From NCBI RefSeq assembly GCF_001613325.1, contig NZ_BDCD01000023.1, positions 1 to 64,000 of the forward strand: a stretch of 64,000 nucleotides of DNA, in the 5' to 3' direction. A model generated the notes under the pieces. That model saw only the letters and a program-made list of their open reading frames with translations. It was not told the DNA's origin and ran no database searches. Both the position numbers and the translations under genes were made by a program. This DNA comes from Nocardia yamanashiensis NBRC 100130. Its GTDB lineage: Bacteria; Actinomycetota; Actinomycetes; Mycobacteriales; Mycobacteriaceae. Every line of letters starts with the position of its first letter. Position 1 is the stretch's first letter. Shown here in pieces: positions 1-7,896 of this stretch.

Positions 1-1
1 G

Positions 2-763
2 CCCGCCGCCGCTGCCCCGGCTCCGCGTCCGTCGCTGGCGCATCTGCCCGGCACGGTCCAGAAGGCCAGCCGCATCCGGCAGATCACCGCGACCAAGACC
101 CGCGAATCGCTGCAGACCACCGCGCAGCTGACCCAGGTGCACGAGGTCGACATGACCAAGGTGGCCGCCCTGCGCAACCGCGCGAAGGCCGCCTTCAAGC
201 AGCGCGAGGGCGTCAACATCACGTTCCTCCCGTTCTTCGCCAAGGCCGCCATCGAGGCCCTGGCGACGCACCCGAACGTGAACGCCTCGTACAACGAGGA
301 CACCAAGGAGATCACCTACCACTCGGTGGTCAACCTGGGCATCGCGGTCGACACCGATCAGGGTCTGCTCTCGCCGGTCATCCACAACGCCAACGACCTG
401 TCGCTGGCCGGGCTGGCGCGCGCCATCGCCGATATCGCCAACCGGGCGCGCAACGGCGGGCTGAAGCCGGACGAGCTCTCGGGCGGCACCTTCACGGTGA
501 CGAACATCGGTTCGCAGGGCGCGCTGTTCGACACCCCGATCCTGGTTCCGCCGCAGGCGGCCATGCTCGGCACGGGTGCGATCGTCAAGCGCCCCATGGT
601 GATCACCGACGACGGCAACGAGTACATCGGCATCCGCTCGATGGCCTACCTGCCGCTGACCTACGATCACCGCCTCATCGACGGCGCCGACGCGGGCCGC
701 TTCCTGACCACCATCCGTCACCGGCTGGAGGAAGCGGCTTTCGAGGGCGACCTCGGCCTGTAG
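2..763 (+). CDS. sucB: Dihydrolipoamide acyltransferase (E2), C-terminal part
   Basis: This is the 3' part of an E2 acyltransferase of the 2-oxoacid dehydrogenase complexes; the 5' part, with the lipoyl domains, lies left of the window. The reading frame is open from base 2. The visible part begins in an Ala/Pro-rich linker, continues through an E3/E1-binding-like stretch (SLAHLPGTVQKASRIRQIT) and carries the whole catalytic domain. That domain ends with the diagnostic active-site motif DHRLIDGADAG just before the C-terminus. The enzyme passes an acyl group from lipoamide to CoA. In mycobacteria the equivalent protein (DlaT) serves pyruvate dehydrogenase and peroxynitrite reductase. The epimerase gene follows after 10 nt, and lipB and lipA lie just downstream, which fits a lipoylation cluster. 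Confidence 0.93.
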   Translation, partial: PAAAAPAPRPSLAHLPGTVQKASRIRQITATKTRESLQTTAQLTQVHEVDMTKVAALRNRAKAAFKQREGVNITFLPFFAKAAIEALATHPNVNASYNEDTKEITYHSVVNLGIAVDTDQGLLSPVIHNANDLSLAGLARAIADIANRARNGGLKPDELSGGTFTVTNIGSQGALFDTPILVPPQAAMLGTGAIVKRPMVITDDGNEYIGIRSMAYLPLTYDHRLIDGADAGRFLTTIRHRLEEAAFEGDLGL

Positions 764-773
764 GCACTCGCAC

Positions 774-1670
774 ATGAAGGTCGTGGTCGCCGGGTCGTCC
801 GGGCTGATCGGGACGGCGCTCGTCGCGGCACTGCGCCGCGACGGGCACGAAGTCACCCGTCTGGTGCGCCGTCCCGTGCACGCCCGGGACGAATTCACCT
901 GGGACCCGGCCCGCGAGAACCTCGATCTGCGCGCACTGCACGGGGCCGACGCCGTCGTGAACCTGTGCGGTGCGTCGATCGGGCGCCGGCGCTGGAACGG
1001 CAGCTACAAGCAGGAGCTGCGGGACAGCCGGATCATCCCGACCGATGTGATCGCCTCCGCCGTCGCCGCCGCGGGCGTGCCGACGCTGGTGAACGCCAGC
1101 GGCGTGCACTACTACGGCGGCAGCGGCGGGGATCGCGTGGTCGACGAGAGTTCGCCCGCCGGAACGGGTTTCCTGGCGGGATTGTGCGTGGATTGGGAAG
1201 CCGCCACGCAACCGGCCGCCGACGCGGGGGTGCGCACGGTGCTGTTGCGCTCCGCGGTGGTGCTGTCACGGCACGGCGGCATGCTGGGGATGCTCTATCC
1301 CCTCTACTATCTCGGGCTCGGCGGGCGGCTCGGCAACGGGCGCCAGTACGTGCCGTGGATCTCCATCGATGACGAGGTCGGCGCAATCGTCTTCGCGCTC
1401 ACCCGATCCGGGATTTCCGGGCCGGTCAATATGGTCGGGCCCGCGCCGGTCACCAATGCCGAATTCACGCGGGCGATCGGGCGGGCGCTGCATCGCCCCA
1501 CGCCCCTGGCCGTGCCCGCGTTCGCGCTGAAGCTGGCGGTCGGGGAATTCGCGGACGAGGGAATCCTGCACGGCCCCAGGGCGATTCCGACGGTGCTCGA
1601 GGAAGCCGGGTATCAGTTCCAGCATCCGACCATCGGCGCGGCCCTCAATGCCACGGTCGGCAAGGATTGA
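774..1670 (+). CDS. TIGR01777-family NAD(P)-binding SDR epimerase
   Basis: This 298-residue extended short-chain dehydrogenase-like protein has its nucleotide-binding glycine motif at the very N-terminus (VVVAGSSGLIG, residues 3-13). Its architecture matches the TIGR01777 epimerase family, to which mycobacterial Rv2216 belongs in the same position between dlaT and lipB. The substrate is unknown; sugar-nucleotide epimerase is the family annotation only. The ATG lies 10 nt after the stop of the acyltransferase, so co-transcription is likely. The last 20 bases, stop included, are repeated immediately downstream (see the repeat at 1650-1694), so a second in-phase-like TAA copy follows the real TGA. 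Confidence 0.85.
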   Translation: MKVVVAGSSGLIGTALVAALRRDGHEVTRLVRRPVHARDEFTWDPARENLDLRALHGADAVVNLCGASIGRRRWNGSYKQELRDSRIIPTDVIASAVAAAGVPTLVNASGVHYYGGSGGDRVVDESSPAGTGFLAGLCVDWEAATQPAADAGVRTVLLRSAVVLSRHGGMLGMLYPLYYLGLGGRLGNGRQYVPWISIDDEVGAIVFALTRSGISGPVNMVGPAPVTNAEFTRAIGRALHRPTPLAVPAFALKLAVGEFADEGILHGPRAIPTVLEEAGYQFQHPTIGAALNATVGKD

Positions 1671-1694
1671 ACGCCACCGTCGGCAAGGATTAAC
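1650..1694. repeat. Tandem duplication of a gene 3' end and stop codon
   Basis: Two adjacent copies of a 22-23 bp unit lie here, GCCACGGTCGGCAAGGATTG and its near-identical follower. They differ by one substitution and one deleted base. Copy one contains the TGA of the epimerase gene; copy two turns it into TAA. The likely origin is replication slippage across the end of the gene. Confidence 0.85.
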
Positions 1695-1726
1695 GGGCGC
1701 GACACAGGTCACACCGGGTGCGCGGA

Positions 1727-1740
1727 TAGCGTGGAACCCG
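1727..1740 (+). promoter_or_regulatory. -10-like box for leaderless start of the GNAT gene
   Basis: TAGCGT (1727-1732) is followed by exactly 7 nt and then GTG (1740). The same TANNNT-7 nt-start layout recurs at lipA, DUF4191, RDD, the PtpB-like gene and the carbonic anhydrase gene. Transcription would begin at or next to the start codon. No -35 element is obvious. Confidence 0.45.
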
Positions 1741-2288
1741 TGACCAACCAATCGTCCGTTCCGGTTCGCGCCGAACTGCTGGTTCGCGACGCGCGGGTGA
1801 GCGATCTGCCGGAGATCCTGGCGATCCACAATCTCGCCATCGCCGAGACCACCGCCATCTGGGATATCGAGCCCGCCGATCTGAGCGAGCGCCAGGCCTG
1901 GTTCGACGCCCGCACCGCCGCCGGCTGCCCCATCCTGGTCGCCGAGATCGACGGCGCGGTCGCCGGATACGCCAGCTACGGGCAGTTCCGGCCGAAGGTG
2001 GGATACCGCTTCGCCGTGGAGAATTCGGTGTACGTGGCCGATCGGTTCCACCGCCGCGGGGTGGCCACCACGCTCATGCGGGAACTCATCGACCGGGCGC
2101 GACAAGGCGGCGTGCATACCATGATCGCCGCCATCGAATCGTCCAACACCACCTCCATCGCGCTGCACGAGAAGTTCGGCTTCGCCATCGTGGGGCAAAT
2201 GCCGGAGGTCGGTTTCAAGTTCGATCGCTGGATGGATCTGACGCTCATGCAGATCGTCTTCCGCGATGGCGTAGCGTCGACGTCGTGA
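1740..2288 (+). CDS. GNAT-family N-acetyltransferase (phosphinothricin/methionine-sulfoximine acetyltransferase type)
   Basis: This 182-residue single-domain GNAT enzyme has an acetyl-CoA pyrophosphate-binding segment with an RRGVATTLM loop (R-x-x-G-x-A) mid-protein. The downstream helix and strand read SNTTSIALHEKFGF, which is typical of the Pat/MnaT subfamily that acetylates phosphinothricin, methionine sulfoximine or similar amino groups. The true substrate cannot be read from sequence. I prefer the GTG at 1740 over the in-frame GTG at 1731, because 1731 lies inside the TAGCGT box and 1740 sits 7 nt after it. The gene overlaps lipB by 4 nt (GTGA), so the two are translationally coupled. 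Confidence 0.85.
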   Translation: MTNQSSVPVRAELLVRDARVSDLPEILAIHNLAIAETTAIWDIEPADLSERQAWFDARTAAGCPILVAEIDGAVAGYASYGQFRPKVGYRFAVENSVYVADRFHRRGVATTLMRELIDRARQGGVHTMIAAIESSNTTSIALHEKFGFAIVGQMPEVGFKFDRWMDLTLMQIVFRDGVASTS

Positions 2289-3046
2289 GCGAGAGCACTA
2301 CCGCCGTTCCGAGCACATCGGCCACCACCTCGGCCCGTTTCGACAGCACTCCCCTGCTGGTGGAGGAACTGGGCCTGATCGACTACAACGACGCCTGGGA
2401 CCGGCAGCGCGCCATCGCCGCCGAACGGGCGGAGGGCATCGGGCAGGATCGCCTGCTGCTGCTGGAGCATCCGTTCGTCTTCACCGCCGGGCGGCGGACC
2501 GAAGCGCAGGATCTGCCCATGGACGGCAGTCCGGTCGTCGAGGTCGATCGCGGTGGGAAGATCACCTGGCACGGACCGGGGCAATTGGTGGGTTATCCCA
2601 TCGTCCGGCTGGCCGAACCCGTGGACGTCGTGAAATACGTTCGGCGGCTGGAAGAAGCGCTCATTCACGTGTGCGCGCAGCTGGGTCTGGAGACCGGGCG
2701 GGTGGACGGGCGCTCCGGCGTCTGGGTGGCCGCGAGCGAATTCCTGCCCGAGCGCAAGGTCGCCGCCATCGGCGTGCGCGTGCAGCGCGGGGTCGCCATG
2801 CACGGGGTCTCGCTGAACTGCAATTCCTCCCTCGATGGCTTCAATGCCATCGTGCCGTGCGGGATTCGCGATGCCGGGGTCACCACGCTGACCCGCGAAC
2901 TGGGCCGCGACGTCACCGTCGACGAGGTGCGCCCGCTGCTGGCCGAAGCCATCACGAATGCCTTGAACGGCGACCTCCCCGTCACCGAGCACGTACTTCC
3001 GCGCACCGCCCCGGTCGCCGCACCGGTGCCCGCCAAGGCCGAATGA
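2285..3046 (+). CDS. lipB: Octanoyl-[ACP]:protein N-octanoyltransferase LipB
   Basis: LipB moves octanoate from acyl carrier protein onto the lipoyl-domain lysine of E2 and GcvH proteins, the first step of lipoate assembly. Family landmarks are present: RGGKITWHGPGQLVGYP (residues 89-105), the catalytic lysine K158 in RKVAAIG and the catalytic cysteine C192 in IVPCGI. They are spaced as in M. tuberculosis LipB (K142/C176) after a slightly longer N-terminus. At 253 residues it is of normal length. The start GTG overlaps the stop of the GNAT gene, and lipA follows 22 nt downstream. Confidence 0.97.
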   Translation: MSESTTAVPSTSATTSARFDSTPLLVEELGLIDYNDAWDRQRAIAAERAEGIGQDRLLLLEHPFVFTAGRRTEAQDLPMDGSPVVEVDRGGKITWHGPGQLVGYPIVRLAEPVDVVKYVRRLEEALIHVCAQLGLETGRVDGRSGVWVAASEFLPERKVAAIGVRVQRGVAMHGVSLNCNSSLDGFNAIVPCGIRDAGVTTLTRELGRDVTVDEVRPLLAEAITNALNGDLPVTEHVLPRTAPVAAPVPAKAE

Positions 3047-3055
3047 TCACGAGCG

Positions 3056-3069
3056 TAGGGTGGACAAAG
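3056..3069 (+). promoter_or_regulatory. -10-like box for leaderless start of lipA
   Basis: TAGGGT (3056-3061), a 7-nt spacer and GTG at 3069 reproduce the layout seen at the GNAT gene. This suggests that lipA also has its own promoter inside the lipB-lipA gap and can be made from a leaderless message. Confidence 0.45.
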
Positions 3070-4109
3070 TGACCTCCGTCGATACCCCGGCATCGAACAA
3101 TCCGTCCGCACCCAACGGCCGGAAACTGCTCCGCATCGAGGCTCGTAACGCCGAGACCCCGATCGAGCGCAAACCCAAGTGGATTCGCACCCGCGCCACC
3201 ATGGGCCCCGAGTACACCGAACTCAAGGGCCTGGTGAAACGCGAAGGGCTGCACACGGTCTGCGAAGAAGCGGGCTGTCCCAATATCTTCGAATGCTGGG
3301 AAGACCGCGAGGCCACCTTCCTCATCGGCGGTGAACAGTGCACCCGCCGCTGCGACTTCTGCCAGATCGACACCGGCAAACCCGCCGCGCTCGATCGTGA
3401 CGAGCCGCGCCGCGTGGCCGAGAGCGTGCAGGCCATGGGGCTGCGCTACTCCACCATCACCGGCGTCGCGCGCGACGATCTCGAGGACGGCGGCGCGTGG
3501 CTGTACGCGGAGACCGTGCGGGCCATCAAGCGGATCAATCCGCACACCGGCGTGGAACTGCTGATCCCCGACTTCAACGCGGTGCCCGAGCAGCTGGCCG
3601 AGGTGTTCGGGTCGCGGCCGGAGGTGCTGGCGCACAATCTCGAGACGGTGCCGCGGGTGTTCAAGCGCATCCGGCCGGCGTTCCGGTACGAGCGGTCCCT
3701 CGCGGTCATCACCGCGGCGCGCGAGGCCGGGCTGGTCACCAAGTCCAATCTGATTCTCGGCATGGGCGAGACCTTCGACGAGGTCACCCAGGCCATGCAG
3801 GATCTGCACGACGCGGGCTGCGACATCCTCACCATCACCCAGTACCTGCGGCCGTCGCCGCTGCATCACCCGGTCGATCGCTGGGTGAAGCCGGAGGAAT
3901 TCGTCGAGCACTCCAAGGCCGCCGAGGAAATGGGCTTCGCCGGGGTGATGGCCGGGCCGCTGGTCCGCTCCTCCTACCGCGCGGGCCGGCTCTACGCGCA
4001 GGCCATGCGGCACCACGGGCGGGAGATCGCGCCGGAGATGGCGCACCTCGCCGATGAGGGCACCGCCTCGCAGGAGGCCACCAGCGTGCTCGCGCGCTAC
4101 GGCTCCTGA
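3069..4109 (+). CDS. lipA: Lipoyl synthase LipA
   Basis: LipA is the radical-SAM enzyme that inserts two sulfurs into protein-bound octanoate. From the GTG at 3069 it is 346 residues. The auxiliary 4Fe-4S cluster cysteines are C65, C70 and C76 (CEEAGCPNIFEC). The radical-SAM cysteines are C91, C95 and C98 (CTRRCDFC). The C-terminal serine motif RSSYRAG, which donates the auxiliary-cluster ligand, is also present. An in-frame GTG at 3060 would add three residues, but it lies within the -10-like box. The last 16 coding bases with the stop are duplicated perfectly downstream (4095-4127), and a strong hairpin then ends the unit. Confidence 0.97.
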   Translation: MTSVDTPASNNPSAPNGRKLLRIEARNAETPIERKPKWIRTRATMGPEYTELKGLVKREGLHTVCEEAGCPNIFECWEDREATFLIGGEQCTRRCDFCQIDTGKPAALDRDEPRRVAESVQAMGLRYSTITGVARDDLEDGGAWLYAETVRAIKRINPHTGVELLIPDFNAVPEQLAEVFGSRPEVLAHNLETVPRVFKRIRPAFRYERSLAVITAAREAGLVTKSNLILGMGETFDEVTQAMQDLHDAGCDILTITQYLRPSPLHHPVDRWVKPEEFVEHSKAAEEMGFAGVMAGPLVRSSYRAGRLYAQAMRHHGREIAPEMAHLADEGTASQEATSVLARYGS

Positions 4110-4127
4110 AACGCTACGGCTCCTGAA
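4095..4127. repeat. Perfect tandem duplication of the lipA 3' end and stop
   Basis: CGCTACGGCTCCTGAA occurs at 4095-4110 and again at 4112-4127, a period of 17 bp. The first copy holds the lipA stop TGA. It is the second gene in this cluster with a duplicated 3' end. Confidence 0.9.
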
Positions 4128-4137
4128 TATCGATATC

Positions 4138-4173
4138 GAATGCGGCCCGGACTTTCGAGTCCGGGCCGCATTC
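4138..4173 (+). terminator. Hairpin terminator after lipA
   Basis: A perfect 16-bp stem (GAATGCGGCCCGGACT, 4138-4153, with its complement at 4158-4173) is closed by a TTCG tetraloop. Only a weak T-rich stretch follows, as is usual in actinobacteria. It separates lipA from the EF-G-like gene. Confidence 0.85.
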
Positions 4174-4308
4174 GTATTCCGGGACGCATCCGCTGGTGAG
4201 CGCGCGGCCGAAATGCCGGTAAACGCCAACTCGGCCGAATCGTGGACGTGATCGGGTGCGCGGTGGGAAGGTTGAGAGACCCGCAGAATCGACCCCGGAG
4301 CGAGCCAA

Positions 4309-6504
4309 ATGGTCGAGCGAACAGCGACGTCGAGCGGCGTCAACGGCAGGGTAATCACGGCCGAGCGGCCGGATGACATACGCAATGTGGTGCTGGTCGG
4401 GCACAGCGGATCCGGCAAGACCACGCTGGTGGAGGCCCTCGCGGTCGCGACCGGGGTGGTGCCCCGGGCAGGGCGGGTGGAAGACGGGACCTCGGTCTCG
4501 GATTACGACGATATCGAGCAGCGACAACATCGGTCGGTGCAATTGTCGGTGGTGCCGATGGGGTGGGACGGCAGGAAGATCAACCTCCTCGACACTCCCG
4601 GATACGCGGATTTCGTCGGGGAACTCAGGGCCGGTCTGCGCGCAGCGGATGCGGCCCTTTTCGTGCTCTCGGCCGCCGCCGGCGTGGAGGGCGTGAGCGG
4701 GGCGACCCTGGCGTTGTGGGAAGAATGCGCGTATGTGGGCATGCCGCGGGCCATCGTGCTCACCCATTTGGATACCGCGCGCGCCGATTTCGAGGAGATG
4801 ACCGAGACCTGCCGGGAGATCCTGGGCGGCGGGCGGTCGGAAAGCATACTGCCCCTGCATCTTCCGGTGTACGGGGCGAAAGGGGCCGACGGGCACCGGC
4901 CGGTGATCGGGCTGATCGACCTGCTCACCCAGCACGTCTACGACTACGCGACCGGGGAGCGGGTGGAGACGCCGGCCTCCGAGGAACAGCGGGAACAGCT
5001 GGAGGAGGCCAGGAATCGGCTCATCGAGGGGATCATCGCGGAAAGCGAGGACGAGACCCTCATGGAGCGGTACATCGGCGGCGAGGAGATCGACCTCGAG
5101 ACGCTGGTGCCGGATCTGGAGAAGGCGGTGGCGCGCGGGAGTTTTCATCCGGTGCTGATCGCCGCGCCGCCGCCGGAAGGGGCGCGGCAGGGGCTGGGGA
5201 CGGTGGAGATCCTGGATCTGATCACCGGCGGATTTCCCACGCCCGCAGAGCATCCGCTGTCGGCGACCGGGGCGGGCGGCAAGAGCGCGCCGCTGTGCTG
5301 CGATCCGAAAGCGCCCCTCGCAGCGGAAGTCATCCGGACCGCGTCGGATCCGTACGTGGGGCGATTGTCGCTGGTGCGCATGTTCTCCGGGACGTTGAAC
5401 GCCGACGACACCGTGCACGTGTGCGGGCACGGGCCGGCCGAGACCGACAATCATGATTCCGACGAGCGCATCGGGGCGGTGTCGGCGCCGTTCGGGAAGC
5501 AGCAGCGGCCGCTGGGGCAGGCCATCGCCGGGGATATCGTGTGCGTCACCAAGCTCGCGCACGCCGAGACCGGGGATACGCTGTCCGCCAAGGACTCTCC
5601 GCTGTTGATCGAGCCCTGGTCGATGCCGGATCCGCTGCTGCCGGTGGCTATCAAGGCGCACAGCAAGGCCGATGAGGACAAGCTGTCGCAGGGGCTGTCG
5701 CGGTTGGTGGCCGAGGATCCGACGGTGCGGCTGGAGCAGAATCCCGACACCCATCAGCTGGTGCTGTGGTGCCTGGGCGAAGCGCACCGCGATGTGGCGC
5801 TGGAACGCCTGCGGAATCGGTTCGGGGTGCAGGTGGACGTGATCGAGCATCTGGTGGCGCTGCGTGAGACCTTCGCGACCGGGGCGACCGGGCGCGGGCG
5901 GCACGTCAAACAGTCCGGCGGGCACGGGCAGTACGCCATCTGCGAGATCGAGGTCGCTCCGCTGCCGGAAGGGTCCGGCATCGAATTCGTGGACAAGGTG
6001 GTGGGCGGAGTCGTTCCGCGCCAATTCATTCCGTCGGTGGAGAAGGGCGTGCGCGCCCAGGCCGCACGCGGCGTAGCCGCCGGATATCCGCTGGTGGACG
6101 TGCGCGTGACCCTCTTCGAAGGCAAGGCCCACTCGGTGGATTCCTCCGACGCCGCCTTCCAGATGGCCGGCGCCCTGGCCCTGCGCGAGGCCGCCACCGC
6201 CGCCCGTATCAGCCTGCTGGAACCCATTTCCGAAGTGCTGGTGGTGGTTTCCGACAGCTACGTGGGCCCCATCCTCGGCGACCTGTCCAGCCGCCGCGGC
6301 CGCGTCCTCGGCACCGAACCGGTCGGCTTGGGCCGCACCGCGATTCGCGCCGAGGTGCCCGAACTGGAACTGAGCCGCTACGCGGTGGACCTACGTTCCC
6401 TGGCGCACGGCGCGGCCAGTTTCACCCGCGCCTACGCCCGTCACGAAGCCATGCCGCCCCAGCTCGCGGACACTATCCAGGCCAAGAGCAAGGGCGGCGG
6501 CTGA
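4309..6504 (+). CDS. EF-G-like translation-factor GTPase (EF-G2/FusA2 type)
   Basis: This 731-residue protein has full EF-G architecture: G domain, domain II, then domains III-V, with the domain IV/V signature near GRGRHVKQSGGHGQY. The P-loop is intact (GHSGSGKT, residues 31-38), as is the G3 motif DTPG (95-98). The canonical NKxD base-specificity motif is replaced by THLD (152-155). The switch I region reads RSVQLSV where classical EF-G has RGITI. These changes mark the EF-G-like paralogues (mycobacterial FusA2), which are unlikely to be the main translocase; a ribosome-associated stress or accessory role is an inference. The gene stands alone behind the lipA terminator. Confidence 0.85.
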   Translation: MVERTATSSGVNGRVITAERPDDIRNVVLVGHSGSGKTTLVEALAVATGVVPRAGRVEDGTSVSDYDDIEQRQHRSVQLSVVPMGWDGRKINLLDTPGYADFVGELRAGLRAADAALFVLSAAAGVEGVSGATLALWEECAYVGMPRAIVLTHLDTARADFEEMTETCREILGGGRSESILPLHLPVYGAKGADGHRPVIGLIDLLTQHVYDYATGERVETPASEEQREQLEEARNRLIEGIIAESEDETLMERYIGGEEIDLETLVPDLEKAVARGSFHPVLIAAPPPEGARQGLGTVEILDLITGGFPTPAEHPLSATGAGGKSAPLCCDPKAPLAAEVIRTASDPYVGRLSLVRMFSGTLNADDTVHVCGHGPAETDNHDSDERIGAVSAPFGKQQRPLGQAIAGDIVCVTKLAHAETGDTLSAKDSPLLIEPWSMPDPLLPVAIKAHSKADEDKLSQGLSRLVAEDPTVRLEQNPDTHQLVLWCLGEAHRDVALERLRNRFGVQVDVIEHLVALRETFATGATGRGRHVKQSGGHGQYAICEIEVAPLPEGSGIEFVDKVVGGVVPRQFIPSVEKGVRAQAARGVAAGYPLVDVRVTLFEGKAHSVDSSDAAFQMAGALALREAATAARISLLEPISEVLVVVSDSYVGPILGDLSSRRGRVLGTEPVGLGRTAIRAEVPELELSRYAVDLRSLAHGAASFTRAYARHEAMPPQLADTIQAKSKGGG

Positions 6505-6512
6505 TCCGGCGT

Positions 6513-6713
6513 CTACTCGCAGGCGATGCCGTCGTTGTCGCGATCCAGACCGGCGCGATAGCCCGGCTCGCCCTTCAGGATCGGGGCCGCGCCCGCCGCA
6601 CGCGCCTCCGCGCAGTTCTTGTAGTAGACGTCGGCGGAGGCGGTCTGCGCACCGGCGACCAGGGCGGTCACGGCGATGGCGGGCACGGCGAACAGGATCG
6701 CGAACTTCTTCAC
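6513..6713 (-). CDS. Secreted Excalibur calcium-binding domain protein
   Basis: This 66-residue protein has a clear Sec signal peptide (MKKF start, hydrophobic core, AQTASA cleavage region) followed by one Excalibur domain. That domain has the calcium-loop motif DRDNDGIACE at the C-terminus and one upstream cysteine (NCAEA), giving a likely disulfide. Excalibur domains are extracellular and often fused to secreted nucleases. Here the nuclease-like DUF1524 protein is a separate gene directly upstream, 28 nt away on the same strand, so the two probably form a two-gene unit acting outside the cell. Confidence 0.85.
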   Translation of the reverse strand: MKKFAILFAVPAIAVTALVAGAQTASADVYYKNCAEARAAGAAPILKGEPGYRAGLDRDNDGIACE

Positions 6714-6741
6714 TATCGAACTCTCTCTTGGTGTTCCGAAC

Positions 6742-7452
6742 TCAGCAGGCGTCGAGAACGCGGATCATGGCGTCCTTCTCCCCCTGCGTCACCCACAGGT
6801 TGTAGGCGGCTTTCACTTCTACCTGCTTGCTGACGTACGTGCAGCGAAACGACTTGTTGGACGGCAGCCACGAGGCGGCGTCGCTGTCGCTCTTCTGCTG
6901 ATTGGCCGGGCCGTCCACGGCGAGCAGGTTTCTGGGGTCGTTGGCCAGATTGGTGCGCTCGCGAGCGGTGAGTTGTTGCGCGCCCTTCTGCCAGGCGTCG
7001 GACAGGGCGACCACGTGATCGATCTGGACGGCGGTGGAAGTGCCTTGGCCCCGGGTGAAGTCGATGACCTTGCCCGTATAGGGGTCGGCCAGTTCGCCGG
7101 TGAGCACCACGCAGTCGTGGGTGCCCGGCTTGAAGGTCACCGCGGTCAGATCGCGGGCCAGGATGTCGTTGCGGGTGTCGCAGCCGTTGTGGCCGCCCGC
7201 CACATCCACGTCATCGGTCCAGCTCTCACCGAATTCGCTGCGCGCGTAGCCGGTTTTGGGCGCACGGCCCTTCACCGTCAAGGATTCGACGGCCACGCGG
7301 GCATCCGCGATCGACAGCGTCGGACCGGACACTGCGCTGCCCTCGGTGGTGCGAGCGGCGGCGTCCGTGCACCCCGCCAGCGCGAAGGTGGTGAGGAGCG
7401 CCGCCAGGGCTAGTCGGGTAGAGCGTGCTGTTCTCTTGTTCCGTGCCGGCAT
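6742..7452 (-). CDS. Lipoprotein with DUF1524 HNH-type nuclease domain
   Basis: This 236-residue protein starts with a lipoprotein signal (lipobox LAGC, Cys28). The rest is a DUF1524/GmrSD-C-like domain: the His-box IDHVVALSDAW, then NDPRNLLAV and NQQKSD, which follow the HNH-nuclease pattern, and a late cysteine pair typical of secreted versions. Extracytoplasmic DNA or RNA cleavage is the likely activity, inferred from the family. It precedes the Excalibur gene by 28 nt. The next gene, on the other strand, starts 443 bp away. Confidence 0.8.
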   Translation of the reverse strand: MPARNKRTARSTRLALAALLTTFALAGCTDAAARTTEGSAVSGPTLSIADARVAVESLTVKGRAPKTGYARSEFGESWTDDVDVAGGHNGCDTRNDILARDLTAVTFKPGTHDCVVLTGELADPYTGKVIDFTRGQGTSTAVQIDHVVALSDAWQKGAQQLTARERTNLANDPRNLLAVDGPANQQKSDSDAASWLPSNKSFRCTYVSKQVEVKAAYNLWVTQGEKDAMIRVLDAC

Positions 7453-7895
7453 TCTCGCGCAGCCCCTTCGTCAGGTCACGTAAGTGGTTCCAGAACAGCA
7501 GATTAGAGCGCGCTTGACCAAGCACGGCGGTGCCATGCCGGGGGCGATGGAGCTGCTCGCGCGTTGAAAAGCGGTCGGCGGCAAAGGGGTACGCCGACGA
7601 CGGCGAGACCTGTGACTCCGGTCGCGGCGGGTGCTCGACAAGCCGGGTGCGCACGGGCGTGGATCCGGGCCGAGCGCGTGCCGGGATAACGGGGGCGGCG
7701 GGACAGCCGGATGAGAGGGGCGGGCGCGCCATGACCGAGCGGAGCGCCCGCCGGTTCCTATTCTTTCCAGGAGACCGAGTGGTCTGGCTCCAGGGCATCC
7801 CGGTGAGCGGGATCGGGAGGGGCCGGTGACCCGGACTACGCGAACCGGCCGGTCCAGTCGCGAACGCGCGGTACCCGGCCACTATTCTGGACGGC
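7453..7895. other. Divergent intergenic region without a supported gene
   Basis: These 443 bp separate two divergent genes. Short open frames exist on both strands but have no ribosome-binding site or recognisable product. The only element I can support is a -10-like TATTCT (7883-7888) exactly 7 nt before the ATG of the DUF4191 gene. Confidence 0.5.
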
Positions 7896-7896
7896 A
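7883..7896 (+). promoter_or_regulatory. -10-like box for leaderless DUF4191 start
   Basis: TATTCT, a 7-nt spacer and then ATG at 7896. The spacer begins GGA, as at the GNAT, lipA and RDD genes. No Shine-Dalgarno sequence is present, which supports leaderless transcription. Confidence 0.45.

Noticed and set aside
4114..6132. 672-residue frame opposite the EF-G-like gene
   Set aside because: It is a composition shadow of a real gene with P-loop and DTPG motifs on the plus strand.
7530..7829. Possible 99-residue gene in the DUF1524-DUF4191 gap
   Set aside because: No ribosome site or -10-like box at the proper place; sequence is Arg/Gly-rich and looks random.
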